Assembly (NCBI GenBank): GCA_964512645.1
Contig: CAZEJS010000004.1
Coordinates: forward strand, 83,919 to 147,918
DNA length: 64,000 nucleotides
From: CAZEJS01 sp964512645
Lineage (GTDB): Bacteria > Actinomycetota > Geothermincolia > Fen-727 > Anoxymicrobiaceae
Reading direction: 5' to 3'
Position 1 is the stretch's first letter; the number at the start of each line of letters is the position of its first letter. The notes under the pieces are model-generated. The model was not told where the DNA came from and made no database searches. It saw only the letters and a list, made by a program, of their open reading frames with translations. This document shows positions 9,031 through 16,569 of the stretch, piece after piece. Made by a program: the position numbers and the translations under genes.

Positions 9031-9524
9031 GCGACTGGGTCATGCGGTCGATACCCGCCGACGACTACCTCGAGGAAAGCGCCCGGGTCGTCCGCGACGC
9101 CTTCGCAGGCGCGGCCCGCGAGTTCGGCATCAACGAGACGGACTGCCCGGACTGCCCGGCGTTCGAGACCGCCGAGCGGCTGCGCCGCGGGCGCAAGAAG
9201 GGCCTCCGCCCGTTCGGCCTCTTCGAGGACGGAACGCAGACCGGTTTCGTCGCCGTGGAGCGCGAGGGACGGGAGCTCTTCAGGCTGGAGAGCCTGGCGG
9301 TGGCCCCCGGGCGCCGGAACGAAGGGCGGGGCCGGGCCCTGGTCGAGTTCGCCCTGCGCTACGCCGCCTCTCGGGGGGGAACCACCGCGTCCATCGGGAC
9401 GTTCGCCGGGGACGAACGCCTGCGCGCCTGGTTCCTTTCGCTCGGATTCCGCGAGCGGGAGAAGGCGGAGCCGGACAGCTCCCCCTTCCAGGTGGTACTG
9501 ATGGACATCGACCTGTCTCCTTGA
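9027..9524 (+). CDS. GNAT-family N-acetyltransferase
   Basis: A 165-residue protein with the GNAT acetyl-CoA loop 'RRNEGRGRAL' (R/Q-x-x-G-x-G) after strand 4 ('RLESLAVAP') and the C-terminal 'AWFLSLGFRERE' typical of the fold. Substrate unknown. The N-terminal part contains 'CPDCPAF', a possible metal-binding pair that is unusual for GNAT proteins. The start is TTG 9027 overlapping the upstream stop with GGGGA six bases before it; ATG 9042 is an alternative five codons in. Confidence 0.75.
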   Translation: MSDWVMRSIPADDYLEESARVVRDAFAGAAREFGINETDCPDCPAFETAERLRRGRKKGLRPFGLFEDGTQTGFVAVEREGRELFRLESLAVAPGRRNEGRGRALVEFALRYAASRGGTTASIGTFAGDERLRAWFLSLGFREREKAEPDSSPFQVVLMDIDLSP

Positions 9525-9594
9525 CGTTCATCATGTGACCTGCCGTCCTCCGGCCCTACAGTGAGGTCGGGACATCCAGGGAGGGACTGCCGCG

Positions 9595-9969
9595 GTGAAA
9601 CTGAACGAACTCACTCCCGAAGAGGAGTACGTCATTTTGAGGAAAGGGACCGAGCGCCCGTTCACCGGGGAATACGACCGGCATTTCGAGCCCGGCACTT
9701 ACCTGTGCAGGAGGTGCGAAGCCCCGCTGTACAGGTCCTCGGACAAGTTCCGCTCGGGATGCGGCTGGCCCAGCTTCGACGACGAGATAGAGGGCGCCGT
9801 GAAACGCCGGACCGACGACGACGGCAGGCGGACCGAGATAACCTGCGCGCGCTGCGGGGCTCACCTCGGGCACGTCTTTGAAGGAGAAGGCCTCACCCCG
9901 AAGAACACCAGGCATTGCGTGAACTCCATCTCGCTCGAGTTCGAGGAGGCGTCCGGTGGACGGGAGTAA
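9595..9969 (+). CDS. msrB: peptide-methionine (R)-S-oxide reductase
   Basis: Reduces the R epimer of methionine sulfoxide in proteins, repairing oxidative damage in the cytoplasm. A 124-residue single-domain MsrB. Catalytic Cys108 lies in 'TRHCVNSISL', the structural zinc ligands are Cys38/Cys41 and Cys84/Cys87, and Cys56 in 'SGCGWPSFDD' is a plausible resolving cysteine. The GTG start at 9595 follows GGGAGGGA. The end overlaps msrA by 14 bases, so the two reductases for both epimers are made together. Confidence 0.95.
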   Translation: MKLNELTPEEEYVILRKGTERPFTGEYDRHFEPGTYLCRRCEAPLYRSSDKFRSGCGWPSFDDEIEGAVKRRTDDDGRRTEITCARCGAHLGHVFEGEGLTPKNTRHCVNSISLEFEEASGGRE

Positions 9970-10480
9970 GGAGATAGTCCTGGGGGGCGGGTGCTTCTGG
10001 TGCACCGAGGCGTGTCTCGTCCTCGTTGACGGAGTCCTGAGGGCGACCGCCGGGTACGCCGGGGGCGCCACCGAAAACCCCACCTACGAGCAGGTCTCCT
10101 CAGGGGGGACCGGACACGCCGAGGTCGTCGAGGTCGAATACGACCCTTCGGTGGTAGGCCTCGAGGAGATACTGGACGTTTTTTTCGCCTCGCACGACCC
10201 CACCTCTCTCAACAGGCAGGGCGCCGACGTCGGTACCCAGTACCGCTCCATCGTGCTCTGCGCCGATCAAGAACAGCGGGCGGTCGTCGAGTCGTACATC
10301 TCGAGGCTGCAGCGCTCCTACAGCAGGCCGGTGGTGACCGAGGTGGCCGAACTCGAGAGGTTCTATCCGGCCGAGGAGCACCACCAGCAGTACTACGCCA
10401 GGAATCCCGGCCAGGGCTACTGCAGGGTTGTAATCGCCCCCAAAGTGGAGAAGCTCCGCGGGAGACAGGGCGACCCCTGA
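9956..10480 (+). CDS. msrA: peptide-methionine (S)-S-oxide reductase
   Basis: Reduces the S epimer of methionine sulfoxide, using thioredoxin for recycling. The 174-residue protein carries the MsrA signature 'GGGCFWCTEA' with catalytic Cys13, followed by 'GYAGGATENPTYEQV' and 'DPTSLNRQGADVGTQYRS', all diagnostic. The C-terminal 'GYCRVVI' supplies a possible resolving cysteine. GTG 9956 lies inside the msrB coding end. The separate B-then-A order differs from the single fused polypeptide of many species. Confidence 0.95.
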   Translation: MDGSKEIVLGGGCFWCTEACLVLVDGVLRATAGYAGGATENPTYEQVSSGGTGHAEVVEVEYDPSVVGLEEILDVFFASHDPTSLNRQGADVGTQYRSIVLCADQEQRAVVESYISRLQRSYSRPVVTEVAELERFYPAEEHHQQYYARNPGQGYCRVVIAPKVEKLRGRQGDP

Positions 10481-10710
10481 GCGCCGCCGCCGACGCGCCG
10501 GGTCCAAGGCCGGCCCCGGGCACACGGGGGTTGTTCCCTCGCGCACGGAAATCTCATACTCTATTGTGGGTCAGGCCGTGTCGTTGGCCCCGCGCGAGAG
10601 AGCGGACCGCCGCGGGCGAGTGAATCGCCGGTCGCCCGGGACGCGGACGCGGAGCCGCGCCAGGTAGTTCACCGACCTCGGACCCGAGGGCTTGGACCGG
10701 AGGAGAAGGA

Positions 10711-11640
10711 ATGCCGATAAGGATTGCCGTGCAGAGGGCCTCCTGGGACGTCATGCACCACAAGCTGGTGACGCCCGAGTTCATCTCCATGCTCGAGCGC
10801 GTGTGTCCCGGGACCCGGATCAAGCCCGTCAGTGACGAAGACATCATCGACCGCGCTCTGGACTGGTTCGACGCGGTCTTCTTCCCCGGCAGCGTGGGCA
10901 GCGTGATGGCGGTGGAGAAGTACGGCGACGGGTACCGGGCCACCGTACGGGACTTCGTCAGGCGTGGCGGGTGCTACATCGGTGTGTGCGGCGGGTGCTA
11001 CGTGGCCGTCCGGGACTTCCCCATGAGGCAGGTCGCCAGGATAGGCGCCGCCGGGGCTCTCAGGAACCCGGGGATGCTGCGCGGCGCCCTGAGCGAGATG
11101 ACGGGTCTCGACCCGGCGATAGGGCGCAAGACGGGACGGGCCGCCGGGCCCAGGATGGCCGGCGCGCTCGTCAGGGGGCGCCTCAAGACGTTCGACCTCA
11201 TCGACGCCAGGGTCCGCACGCCGCTCTTCTTCGGCGATCCATACTTCATAAAGAACCGCTGGTCGAAGATGGTCACCGAAGGCGCCATGCTGCGCGTCCA
11301 GGTGAAGGTTTCCGGCGGCGACCACCCGCTGATCGAAGGGCACCAGGGCGAGAAGTTCTGGAGCGCCTACTCGGGCGGGCCCATAATCGAGTCTATCGGC
11401 CACGCGGCAAGCGCCCTCGCCTACTACGGCTCCTCCGACACCGTGCCGGAAGCCGAGGGAAAGATCGCCGTCGCTTACGCCAGGCACGGGGACGGAAGCG
11501 TTGTCGTCTCCGGCCCTGATTACTTCCTTCCCCTCCAGTCCGCCCCGGGTATAAGCATCGCCGAGGGCATGGAACCCAGCGTCCCATGGCTGACTGAGCG
11601 GATCCTCTCCACCCACGAGAACTGCCGGCGCGCCGGCTGA
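10711..11640 (+). CDS. BPL_N-type glutamine-amidotransferase-like protein
   Basis: A 309-residue protein resembling the class I glutamine amidotransferase-like domain found at the N terminus of eukaryotic-type biotin-protein ligases. The key segment is 'RRGGCYIGVCGGCYVA': a G-x-C-x-G nucleophile elbow after a strand, preceded by 'DAVFFPGSVGSVM'. A downstream His in 'GSVVVSGPDYF' context is not clearly a catalytic triad member. No biotin-ligase domain follows. It begins with ATG 10711 after GGAGGAGAAGGA and ends 15 bases before the acyltransferase. Role unknown. Confidence 0.7.
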   Translation: MPIRIAVQRASWDVMHHKLVTPEFISMLERVCPGTRIKPVSDEDIIDRALDWFDAVFFPGSVGSVMAVEKYGDGYRATVRDFVRRGGCYIGVCGGCYVAVRDFPMRQVARIGAAGALRNPGMLRGALSEMTGLDPAIGRKTGRAAGPRMAGALVRGRLKTFDLIDARVRTPLFFGDPYFIKNRWSKMVTEGAMLRVQVKVSGGDHPLIEGHQGEKFWSAYSGGPIIESIGHAASALAYYGSSDTVPEAEGKIAVAYARHGDGSVVVSGPDYFLPLQSAPGISIAEGMEPSVPWLTERILSTHENCRRAG

Positions 11641-11655
11641 CCCGAAGGGAGACCG

Positions 11656-12423
11656 TTGGAAGCCAAAGAACTCATAATCTACAACCTGATAACCTGGTTC
11701 GGCGGTCCGCTGTTCACCACGCTGCTGCGGGTGAAGTGTGAGGGCGCGGAGAACATCCCGCCCGAGGGGGGCGCGATCCTGGTGGGGAACCACCGGCAGC
11801 CGGTGCTGGACCCGATGATCATTGCCTGCAAGTCCGGCCGGCCGATAACCTGGGGTGGTTACCAGGTGGCCTTCAACATCCCGTTTTTCCGCGTCTTCGC
11901 GAAGCTGTTCGGTGTCGTGCCAGTGGACATCCACGGTGGGAAGAAGGCCAGGGAGGCAATAGACAAACTGGCGGAGATCGCCGGAGACGGAGAGGTGGTC
12001 GGACTGTTCCCCGAGGGCGACCGCGCCGTGATACAGCTCCACAAAGTGAGCAAGGTGTTCAGCTTTCATACCGGCTTCGCGAGGATTGCCCTGAAGGCCA
12101 GGGTGCCGGTCATTCCCGTCGCCATCATCGTCCACGAGGAGATACACCTTCCGAACATACCCCCGCGCATCACCAGGATGTTCTGGGACCATCCCATCCT
12201 CAACGAGACCGGCCATCCGGTGACCCTGTACAACCGCGTCACGCTGCGGATCGGGAAGCCGATTGACCTGGGTGAGTTCTACGACCAGGAGGTAACGCGC
12301 GCGATGCTTGGTCAGATAAGCGGTAAGGTGCGCCGGGTTGTATGCAAGCTCTACGAGGGCGAAGACCTGGACCGCTTCATGACCGGCGAAAAACCGTTTG
12401 ACATCGTCAACGACAGGGTCTGA
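11656..12423 (+). CDS. 1-acyl-glycerol-3-phosphate acyltransferase family (PlsC-like)
   Basis: Expected to transfer an acyl chain to a lysophospholipid or related acceptor at the membrane. The 255-residue protein has the family order: N-terminal membrane-associated helix, 'VGNHRQPVLDPM' (motif I), 'VVPVDIHGGKKAR' (motif II), 'GLFPEGDRA' (motif III; usual form FPEGTR) and 'VPVIPVAI' (motif IV). Motif I is odd: five residues, not four, separate His46 from Asp52, so it reads HX5D where the family consensus is HX4D. The TTG start at 11656 follows AAGGGAGA. It sits between the BPL_N-like gene and a hydrolase gene, all closely spaced and probably one transcript. Confidence 0.85.
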   Translation: MEAKELIIYNLITWFGGPLFTTLLRVKCEGAENIPPEGGAILVGNHRQPVLDPMIIACKSGRPITWGGYQVAFNIPFFRVFAKLFGVVPVDIHGGKKAREAIDKLAEIAGDGEVVGLFPEGDRAVIQLHKVSKVFSFHTGFARIALKARVPVIPVAIIVHEEIHLPNIPPRITRMFWDHPILNETGHPVTLYNRVTLRIGKPIDLGEFYDQEVTRAMLGQISGKVRRVVCKLYEGEDLDRFMTGEKPFDIVNDRV

Positions 12424-12447
12424 CGGCGCCGGACCCGTTCGGGGGGC

Positions 12448-13668
12448 ATGACGGCCGTGAAGAAGGCGAAACACTATTTCCTGAAGCACCAGCAGATGGA
12501 CTTCGAGACCCAGGCGGCGCTGGGCGGTTGCGTTTACAGTTCCGGTGACGCGGGCGAGATACTGTCCACCACCGACGGCGTCAAATCGGGGGACTTCGAG
12601 AGCTGGTACCAGGCGTGGCTCGCGACGGCGCGGCGTGTCGAAGGGTACGCGTGGGAGTCTGCCCGGGCCGGTCACGACGTCAGCGCGCGCGAGGCGTTCC
12701 TGCGCGCCGCGTCTTACTACGCGGCCGCAAACGCCATGGTCGATGGGACCGACGACCCGGCGCGCGGCCTCGAGACCTGGAAGCGCCATCTGGCGTGCTG
12801 GGAGGAGTTCGGCTCGAGGACCTCGCCCCCGGCGGTCAGGCTCGAGGTTCCATACGAGGACACGACGATGCCGGGCTACCTGTTCCTGCCCGACGCGTCC
12901 CCAGGGCCATTCGCGACGGTCATCTTCAATAACGGCAGCGACGCTCCCACCTGCGCCATGTGGGGCGCCGGGATAGCGGGGGCGCTGAGGCGAGGCTACG
13001 CGGGGTTCACCTTCGACGGGCCGGGTCAGAACGCCATGTTGTGGCTGAAGGGGATCGGGTTCAGGCACGACTGGGAAAAGGTCATAACCCCGGTCGTGGA
13101 CGCCCTGTCGGCGCGCGACGATGTCGACGGCGAGAGGATAGCGCTGTCGGGCATCAGCCAGGGCGGCTACTGGGTCCTGCGGGCGCTGGCGTTCGAGAAA
13201 CGCCCGAAGGCGGGGATCGTCGATCCGGGGGTGATGGACGTTTCGGCGGCCACCACCGCGCGGTTTCCCTCCCGGATGCTGAAGCTCCTCGAGCAGGGGA
13301 ACAGGGAGGAGTTCGACAAAGAGATGCGCCTGGGCATGAAGGTCGCCGGCCGGGAGGCGAGGCAGACGCTCGCCTGGCGGATGAAACCTTACGGCACCGA
13401 CAGCTATTACGACTGGATAACGGAATCGAAGAAATTCAACGCCCGCGACGTGATCAAGCTGATCGAGTGCCCGATGTTCGTCGCCGACCCGGAGGACGAG
13501 CAGTTCTGGCCCGGGCAGCCCCGGGAGGTGTACGACGCTCTGGAGTGCCCGAAGACCCTGGCGAGGTTCACCCGCGAGGAAGGCGCGAACTGGCACTGCG
13601 AGCCGAAGGCGAGAAGCCTCTACGATCAGCGGATGTTCGACTGGCTGGCCGGCGTCATGCCCGCCTGA
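12448..13668 (+). CDS. alpha/beta hydrolase (FrsA/dihydroxypseudooxynicotine hydrolase type)
   Basis: A 406-residue alpha/beta hydrolase with a long N-terminal helical cap (residues about 1-130), as in the family that includes 2,6-dihydroxypseudooxynicotine hydrolase. The nucleophile elbow is 'SGISQGG' with the catalytic Ser near residue 235. The acid is likely the Asp of 'VADPEDEQFW' and the His that of 'GANWHCEP'. The oxyanion region is 'NNGSDAP'. Physiological substrate unknown; hydrolysis of a C-C or ester bond is plausible. ATG 12448 has GGGGGG upstream. Confidence 0.83.
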   Translation: MTAVKKAKHYFLKHQQMDFETQAALGGCVYSSGDAGEILSTTDGVKSGDFESWYQAWLATARRVEGYAWESARAGHDVSAREAFLRAASYYAAANAMVDGTDDPARGLETWKRHLACWEEFGSRTSPPAVRLEVPYEDTTMPGYLFLPDASPGPFATVIFNNGSDAPTCAMWGAGIAGALRRGYAGFTFDGPGQNAMLWLKGIGFRHDWEKVITPVVDALSARDDVDGERIALSGISQGGYWVLRALAFEKRPKAGIVDPGVMDVSAATTARFPSRMLKLLEQGNREEFDKEMRLGMKVAGREARQTLAWRMKPYGTDSYYDWITESKKFNARDVIKLIECPMFVADPEDEQFWPGQPREVYDALECPKTLARFTREEGANWHCEPKARSLYDQRMFDWLAGVMPA

Positions 13669-13770
13669 GCCGACCGGCCGCGGACCCGTGCCCGGTGCGA
13701 CCTTCCCCGCCCCGCGTCAAGCCGGCGCAAAAAGCGCAGAAGAAAACGGAAGGGGAACGGCGCCCCTGTT

Positions 13771-14994
13771 CTATTTCGGACGCAGGGCTATTTTGACGGC
13801 GTGGTGGCGGCCCTTGTCGAGGGCGACCTCGAGGGCGCGCGGCCACTCCGACAGCGCGAACTCGTGCGTGACCAGCGGCGCGAGGTCCACCTTCCCCTCG
13901 GCGTGGAGGCGTAGCGCGACCTGGTAGTCGTGCTCCCCTTCACACGTCCCCGGGGTCACCTCGTAGCCGTACATGCCCCGAAGGGTCAGCTCCTTCAGCC
14001 AGACCGGGGTCCAGTCGATCCGCTTCGGCGCGCCGATGCCCAGCAGGTTGAACCAGCCCGCGTTGGCGAGCACCCGCAGCGACATCTCTATGGTGTCGGT
14101 GCTTCCTACCGTGTCGAACACCCTCTCCGGCCCCCCGATGAGAAGGGGCTTGCTCAACAGCGGCGTGTGCATCCGGGCGCCGGTGAGGTCCGCGACCTTC
14201 CTGTAGAAGGCCTTGTCGAACGGCGGGGACAGCACTTCCTCCGCACCCAGGTCCCTGGCCAACCGCGCGTTGTGGGGGTCCGACTCGACCGCCAGGAGCC
14301 GCGCTCCCGGGTGCAGCGCCCCGAGGGCAGCCAGGGCGCAGAGGCCCATGACGCCGCAGCCGACCACCACGACCGTCTCGCCCGGCGAAACGGGGTTCAC
14401 CCGCGCCATGTGGATGCCGTTGGCGAACGGGTCGGTTATCACCGCCGCCTCGTCGCTGAGTCCTTCCGGTACCGGGAACAACTGCGACACGTGCGCCACC
14501 CCGCACTCGCTCAGGAAGCCGGGCACCCCGGCGGTGGCGCCGATGATCGTGCCCGCGGCGAGCCTGCCCTCGGTGAAGTTGACGCACAGCTGCGTCTGTC
14601 CGCGAGCGCAGAAATCGCAGGGAGGGTCGATGCCCCTGGGCAGGCACCCGAGCATCGGGTTTGCCACCACCCTGTCCCCGAGACCGACGCCTTCCGCGCC
14701 CGGTCCCTTCTCCACGATTTCCCCGCAGACCTCGTGGCCCAGGACGAACGGATACGAAGCGAACGGCTGGAGGGTCAGGCTCTCGTGGCAGAGGATTATG
14801 CTCATGTCGCTGCCGCACAGGCCCGAAAGCCGGGGGCGGATTTTCACCCAGTCGTCGCCGGGAAGGTCGGGCTCGGGCACGTCGCGGAGCCGGACCGGGG
14901 CGAGCCTGGTGAAGAGCACCTTCTGCCAGCGCCTGTCGAGCAGGCCGGTAAGGAGGTACTGCGGCACGTTGTACTTGAACGAGACAGCCTTCAT
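13771..14994 (-). CDS. zinc-dependent alcohol dehydrogenase (MDR superfamily)
   Basis: A 407-residue medium-chain dehydrogenase/reductase. The catalytic zinc ligands are in 'GLCGSDM' and 'LGHEVCGEIV'. A structural zinc site is suggested by 'CDFCARGQTQLC', the last three of the usual four cysteines, with the first one moved upstream into 'GCLPRGI'. The Rossmann loop 'VVGCGVMGLCA' binds NAD(P). The protein is longer than a typical 350-residue member because of an N-terminal extension and an insertion before the cofactor domain. ATG 14994 has TTGGAGGGAG upstream; the frame is open further upstream but without a site. Substrate unknown. Confidence 0.88.
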   Translation of the reverse strand: MKAVSFKYNVPQYLLTGLLDRRWQKVLFTRLAPVRLRDVPEPDLPGDDWVKIRPRLSGLCGSDMSIILCHESLTLQPFASYPFVLGHEVCGEIVEKGPGAEGVGLGDRVVANPMLGCLPRGIDPPCDFCARGQTQLCVNFTEGRLAAGTIIGATAGVPGFLSECGVAHVSQLFPVPEGLSDEAAVITDPFANGIHMARVNPVSPGETVVVVGCGVMGLCALAALGALHPGARLLAVESDPHNARLARDLGAEEVLSPPFDKAFYRKVADLTGARMHTPLLSKPLLIGGPERVFDTVGSTDTIEMSLRVLANAGWFNLLGIGAPKRIDWTPVWLKELTLRGMYGYEVTPGTCEGEHDYQVALRLHAEGKVDLAPLVTHEFALSEWPRALEVALDKGRHHAVKIALRPK

Positions 14995-15216
14995 GACTCC
15001 CTCCAATCCTTTCCGCTCCCCGGAGAGAAAACTACCAGAGGCGCCGTTCTCTTTCCACTTATCCCTGCCACTTCTCGAAGGGGCGGCGCCGGCGGTCGAC
15101 GAAAGGCGCCCGTGGACGCGATCCTTTTCCTTTCCATTCCTCCTCCTTCCTTCTTCGCGCCCGCGGCCTCGAGGGCTTATCATTGAACGAGGGCGACGAA
15201 GGACCAGGAGGTTCAC

Positions 15217-15666
15217 GTGAAAGGCTACGTCGTGTATCACAGCAGGTTCGGGAACTCCCGGAAGATCGCGGAGAAGATCGCCGAGGGCCTGTCAGGGTCG
15301 GGGTGCGAGGTGCGGGTCTTCCCGGTCGAGGAAGCGCCGGTTCCCGACGAATCGGTTGATTTCCTGGTCCTGGGAGGTTCGACCCGCATGGGAAGGGCCG
15401 GCGGCAGGATCAGGAAATACGCCGCCAGGGCCGCCGGTGTGATGGGAGGCAAGGGTTTCGCCACCTTCAGCACCGGCGCGACGGTCTACGGCGAGGGCGC
15501 GAGCTTACAGGCCTCCGACCGGCTCTTCGCCCTGTTGAAAGAAACAATGGAACCGCTCGCCGTTCCATTGAAGGCCGGCGTATCGGGCATGAAGGGGCCG
15601 CTGGCCGAGGGTGAGGAAGAGCGGGCCGTTGCCTTCGCCAGGGAGATAGCCGAGAAGCTCGGTTGA
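15217..15666 (+). CDS. flavodoxin-family protein
   Basis: A 149-residue flavodoxin-like FMN-binding electron carrier or regulator. It opens with 'VVYHSRFGNSRKIAEKIAEGL', in which S-R-F-G-N-S replaces the usual T-x-T-G-N-T phosphate loop, and continues with 'DFLVLGGSTRMGRAGG' and 'GKGFATFSTGATVYGEG', which match the loops around the flavin ring. GTG 15217 is preceded by CAGGAGG, a strong site. The following methyltransferase starts 22 bases after the stop, so they may share a transcript. Confidence 0.85.
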   Translation: MKGYVVYHSRFGNSRKIAEKIAEGLSGSGCEVRVFPVEEAPVPDESVDFLVLGGSTRMGRAGGRIRKYAARAAGVMGGKGFATFSTGATVYGEGASLQASDRLFALLKETMEPLAVPLKAGVSGMKGPLAEGEEERAVAFAREIAEKLG

Positions 15667-15688
15667 CCCGGCTTCGAGGGGAGAGACG

Positions 15689-16492
15689 GTGAGTGGAGGG
15701 TACGTCCACGGGTACTCCGGGCGGGAGGCGGAGCGCCTGCGCGACCAGGCCGGCACCCTTTCCCGGCTGCTGCACCACGACACCTCCTATCCCGGGGGGA
15801 GCGAGGTGCTGGAGGTCGGCTGCGGGGTCGGGGCTCAGACCATCACCCTGTGCGCCAACAGCCCGTCGGCGCGCTTCACTTGCGTCGACGTCCACCAGGA
15901 GTCCCTGGCCCGGGCCGAGGACCACGTTACCGCGATGGGACATGCCAACGTGCGGTTCGTCCGCGCCGACGTGTTCGACCTGCCGTTCGAGCCGGGGGCT
16001 TTCGACCATGCGTTCTGCTGTTTCCTGCTGGAGCACCTGGCCGATCCCGCGGCGGCGCTCGGATGCATCAGGGGGGTCCTCGCCGACGGCGGGACCCTTA
16101 CCGTAATCGAGGGGGACCACGGGTCGGCGTTCTTCCACCCCGACAGCGAGTACGCGCGCCTGGCGGTCCGCTGCCTGATCGAGTCCCAGGCGCGGTTGGG
16201 CGGCAACGCGCTCGTGGGCAGGGAGCTCTTCCCTCTCCTGGCCTGCAACGGCTGGAAGGACGTACGGGTCTCCCCTCGAGTGGTGTACGCGGACTCCAGC
16301 CGGCCGGACCTGGTGGAGGGCTTCACCAGGAACACCTTCACGGCGATGGTCAGAGGGGCCCGCGATACCGCGATCGAAATGGGGCTCGCTTCCGGGGAAG
16401 ACCTGGACAGGGGGATACGCGATCTGTACCGGACTTCCGAGGACGGCGGGACTTTCTGCTACACGTTCTTCAAGGCGTTCGCCCGCGCGTAA
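15689..16492 (+). CDS. class I SAM-dependent methyltransferase
   Basis: A 267-residue methyltransferase of the UbiE/Methyltransf_11-25 type. Motif I is 'VLEVGCGVGAQT', motif II 'FTCVDVHQESLA', then 'FVRADVFDLPF' and 'FLLEHLADPAAAL'. The C-terminal third has 'DGGTFCYTFFKAF' and may contact a small-molecule acceptor, which is unknown. GTG 15689 follows GAGGGGAGA. A GC-rich hairpin lies directly after the stop. Confidence 0.88.
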   Translation: MSGGYVHGYSGREAERLRDQAGTLSRLLHHDTSYPGGSEVLEVGCGVGAQTITLCANSPSARFTCVDVHQESLARAEDHVTAMGHANVRFVRADVFDLPFEPGAFDHAFCCFLLEHLADPAAALGCIRGVLADGGTLTVIEGDHGSAFFHPDSEYARLAVRCLIESQARLGGNALVGRELFPLLACNGWKDVRVSPRVVYADSSRPDLVEGFTRNTFTAMVRGARDTAIEMGLASGEDLDRGIRDLYRTSEDGGTFCYTFFKAFARA

Positions 16493-16523
16493 ACAACCCG
16501 CCCCGGGCGCCCCGGGGCGTTGT
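16493..16523 (+). terminator. GC-rich hairpin, possible terminator
   Basis: Immediately after the methyltransferase stop, CGCCCCGG and CCGGGGCG form an 8-bp stem with loop GCGCC, extended by ACAAC/GTTGT with one bulged base. No T-tract follows, so intrinsic termination is doubtful. Confidence 0.35.
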
Positions 16524-16569
16524 ACAATTGACCAAACGCCGGACCGCCGAAAGGCGGCAGTCATCGGAC

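Noticed and set aside
10669..13596. 975-codon open frame on the minus strand
   Set aside because: It lies opposite three well-supported plus-strand genes, has Arg/Pro/His-biased composition typical of antisense frames in GC-rich DNA, and shows no domain.
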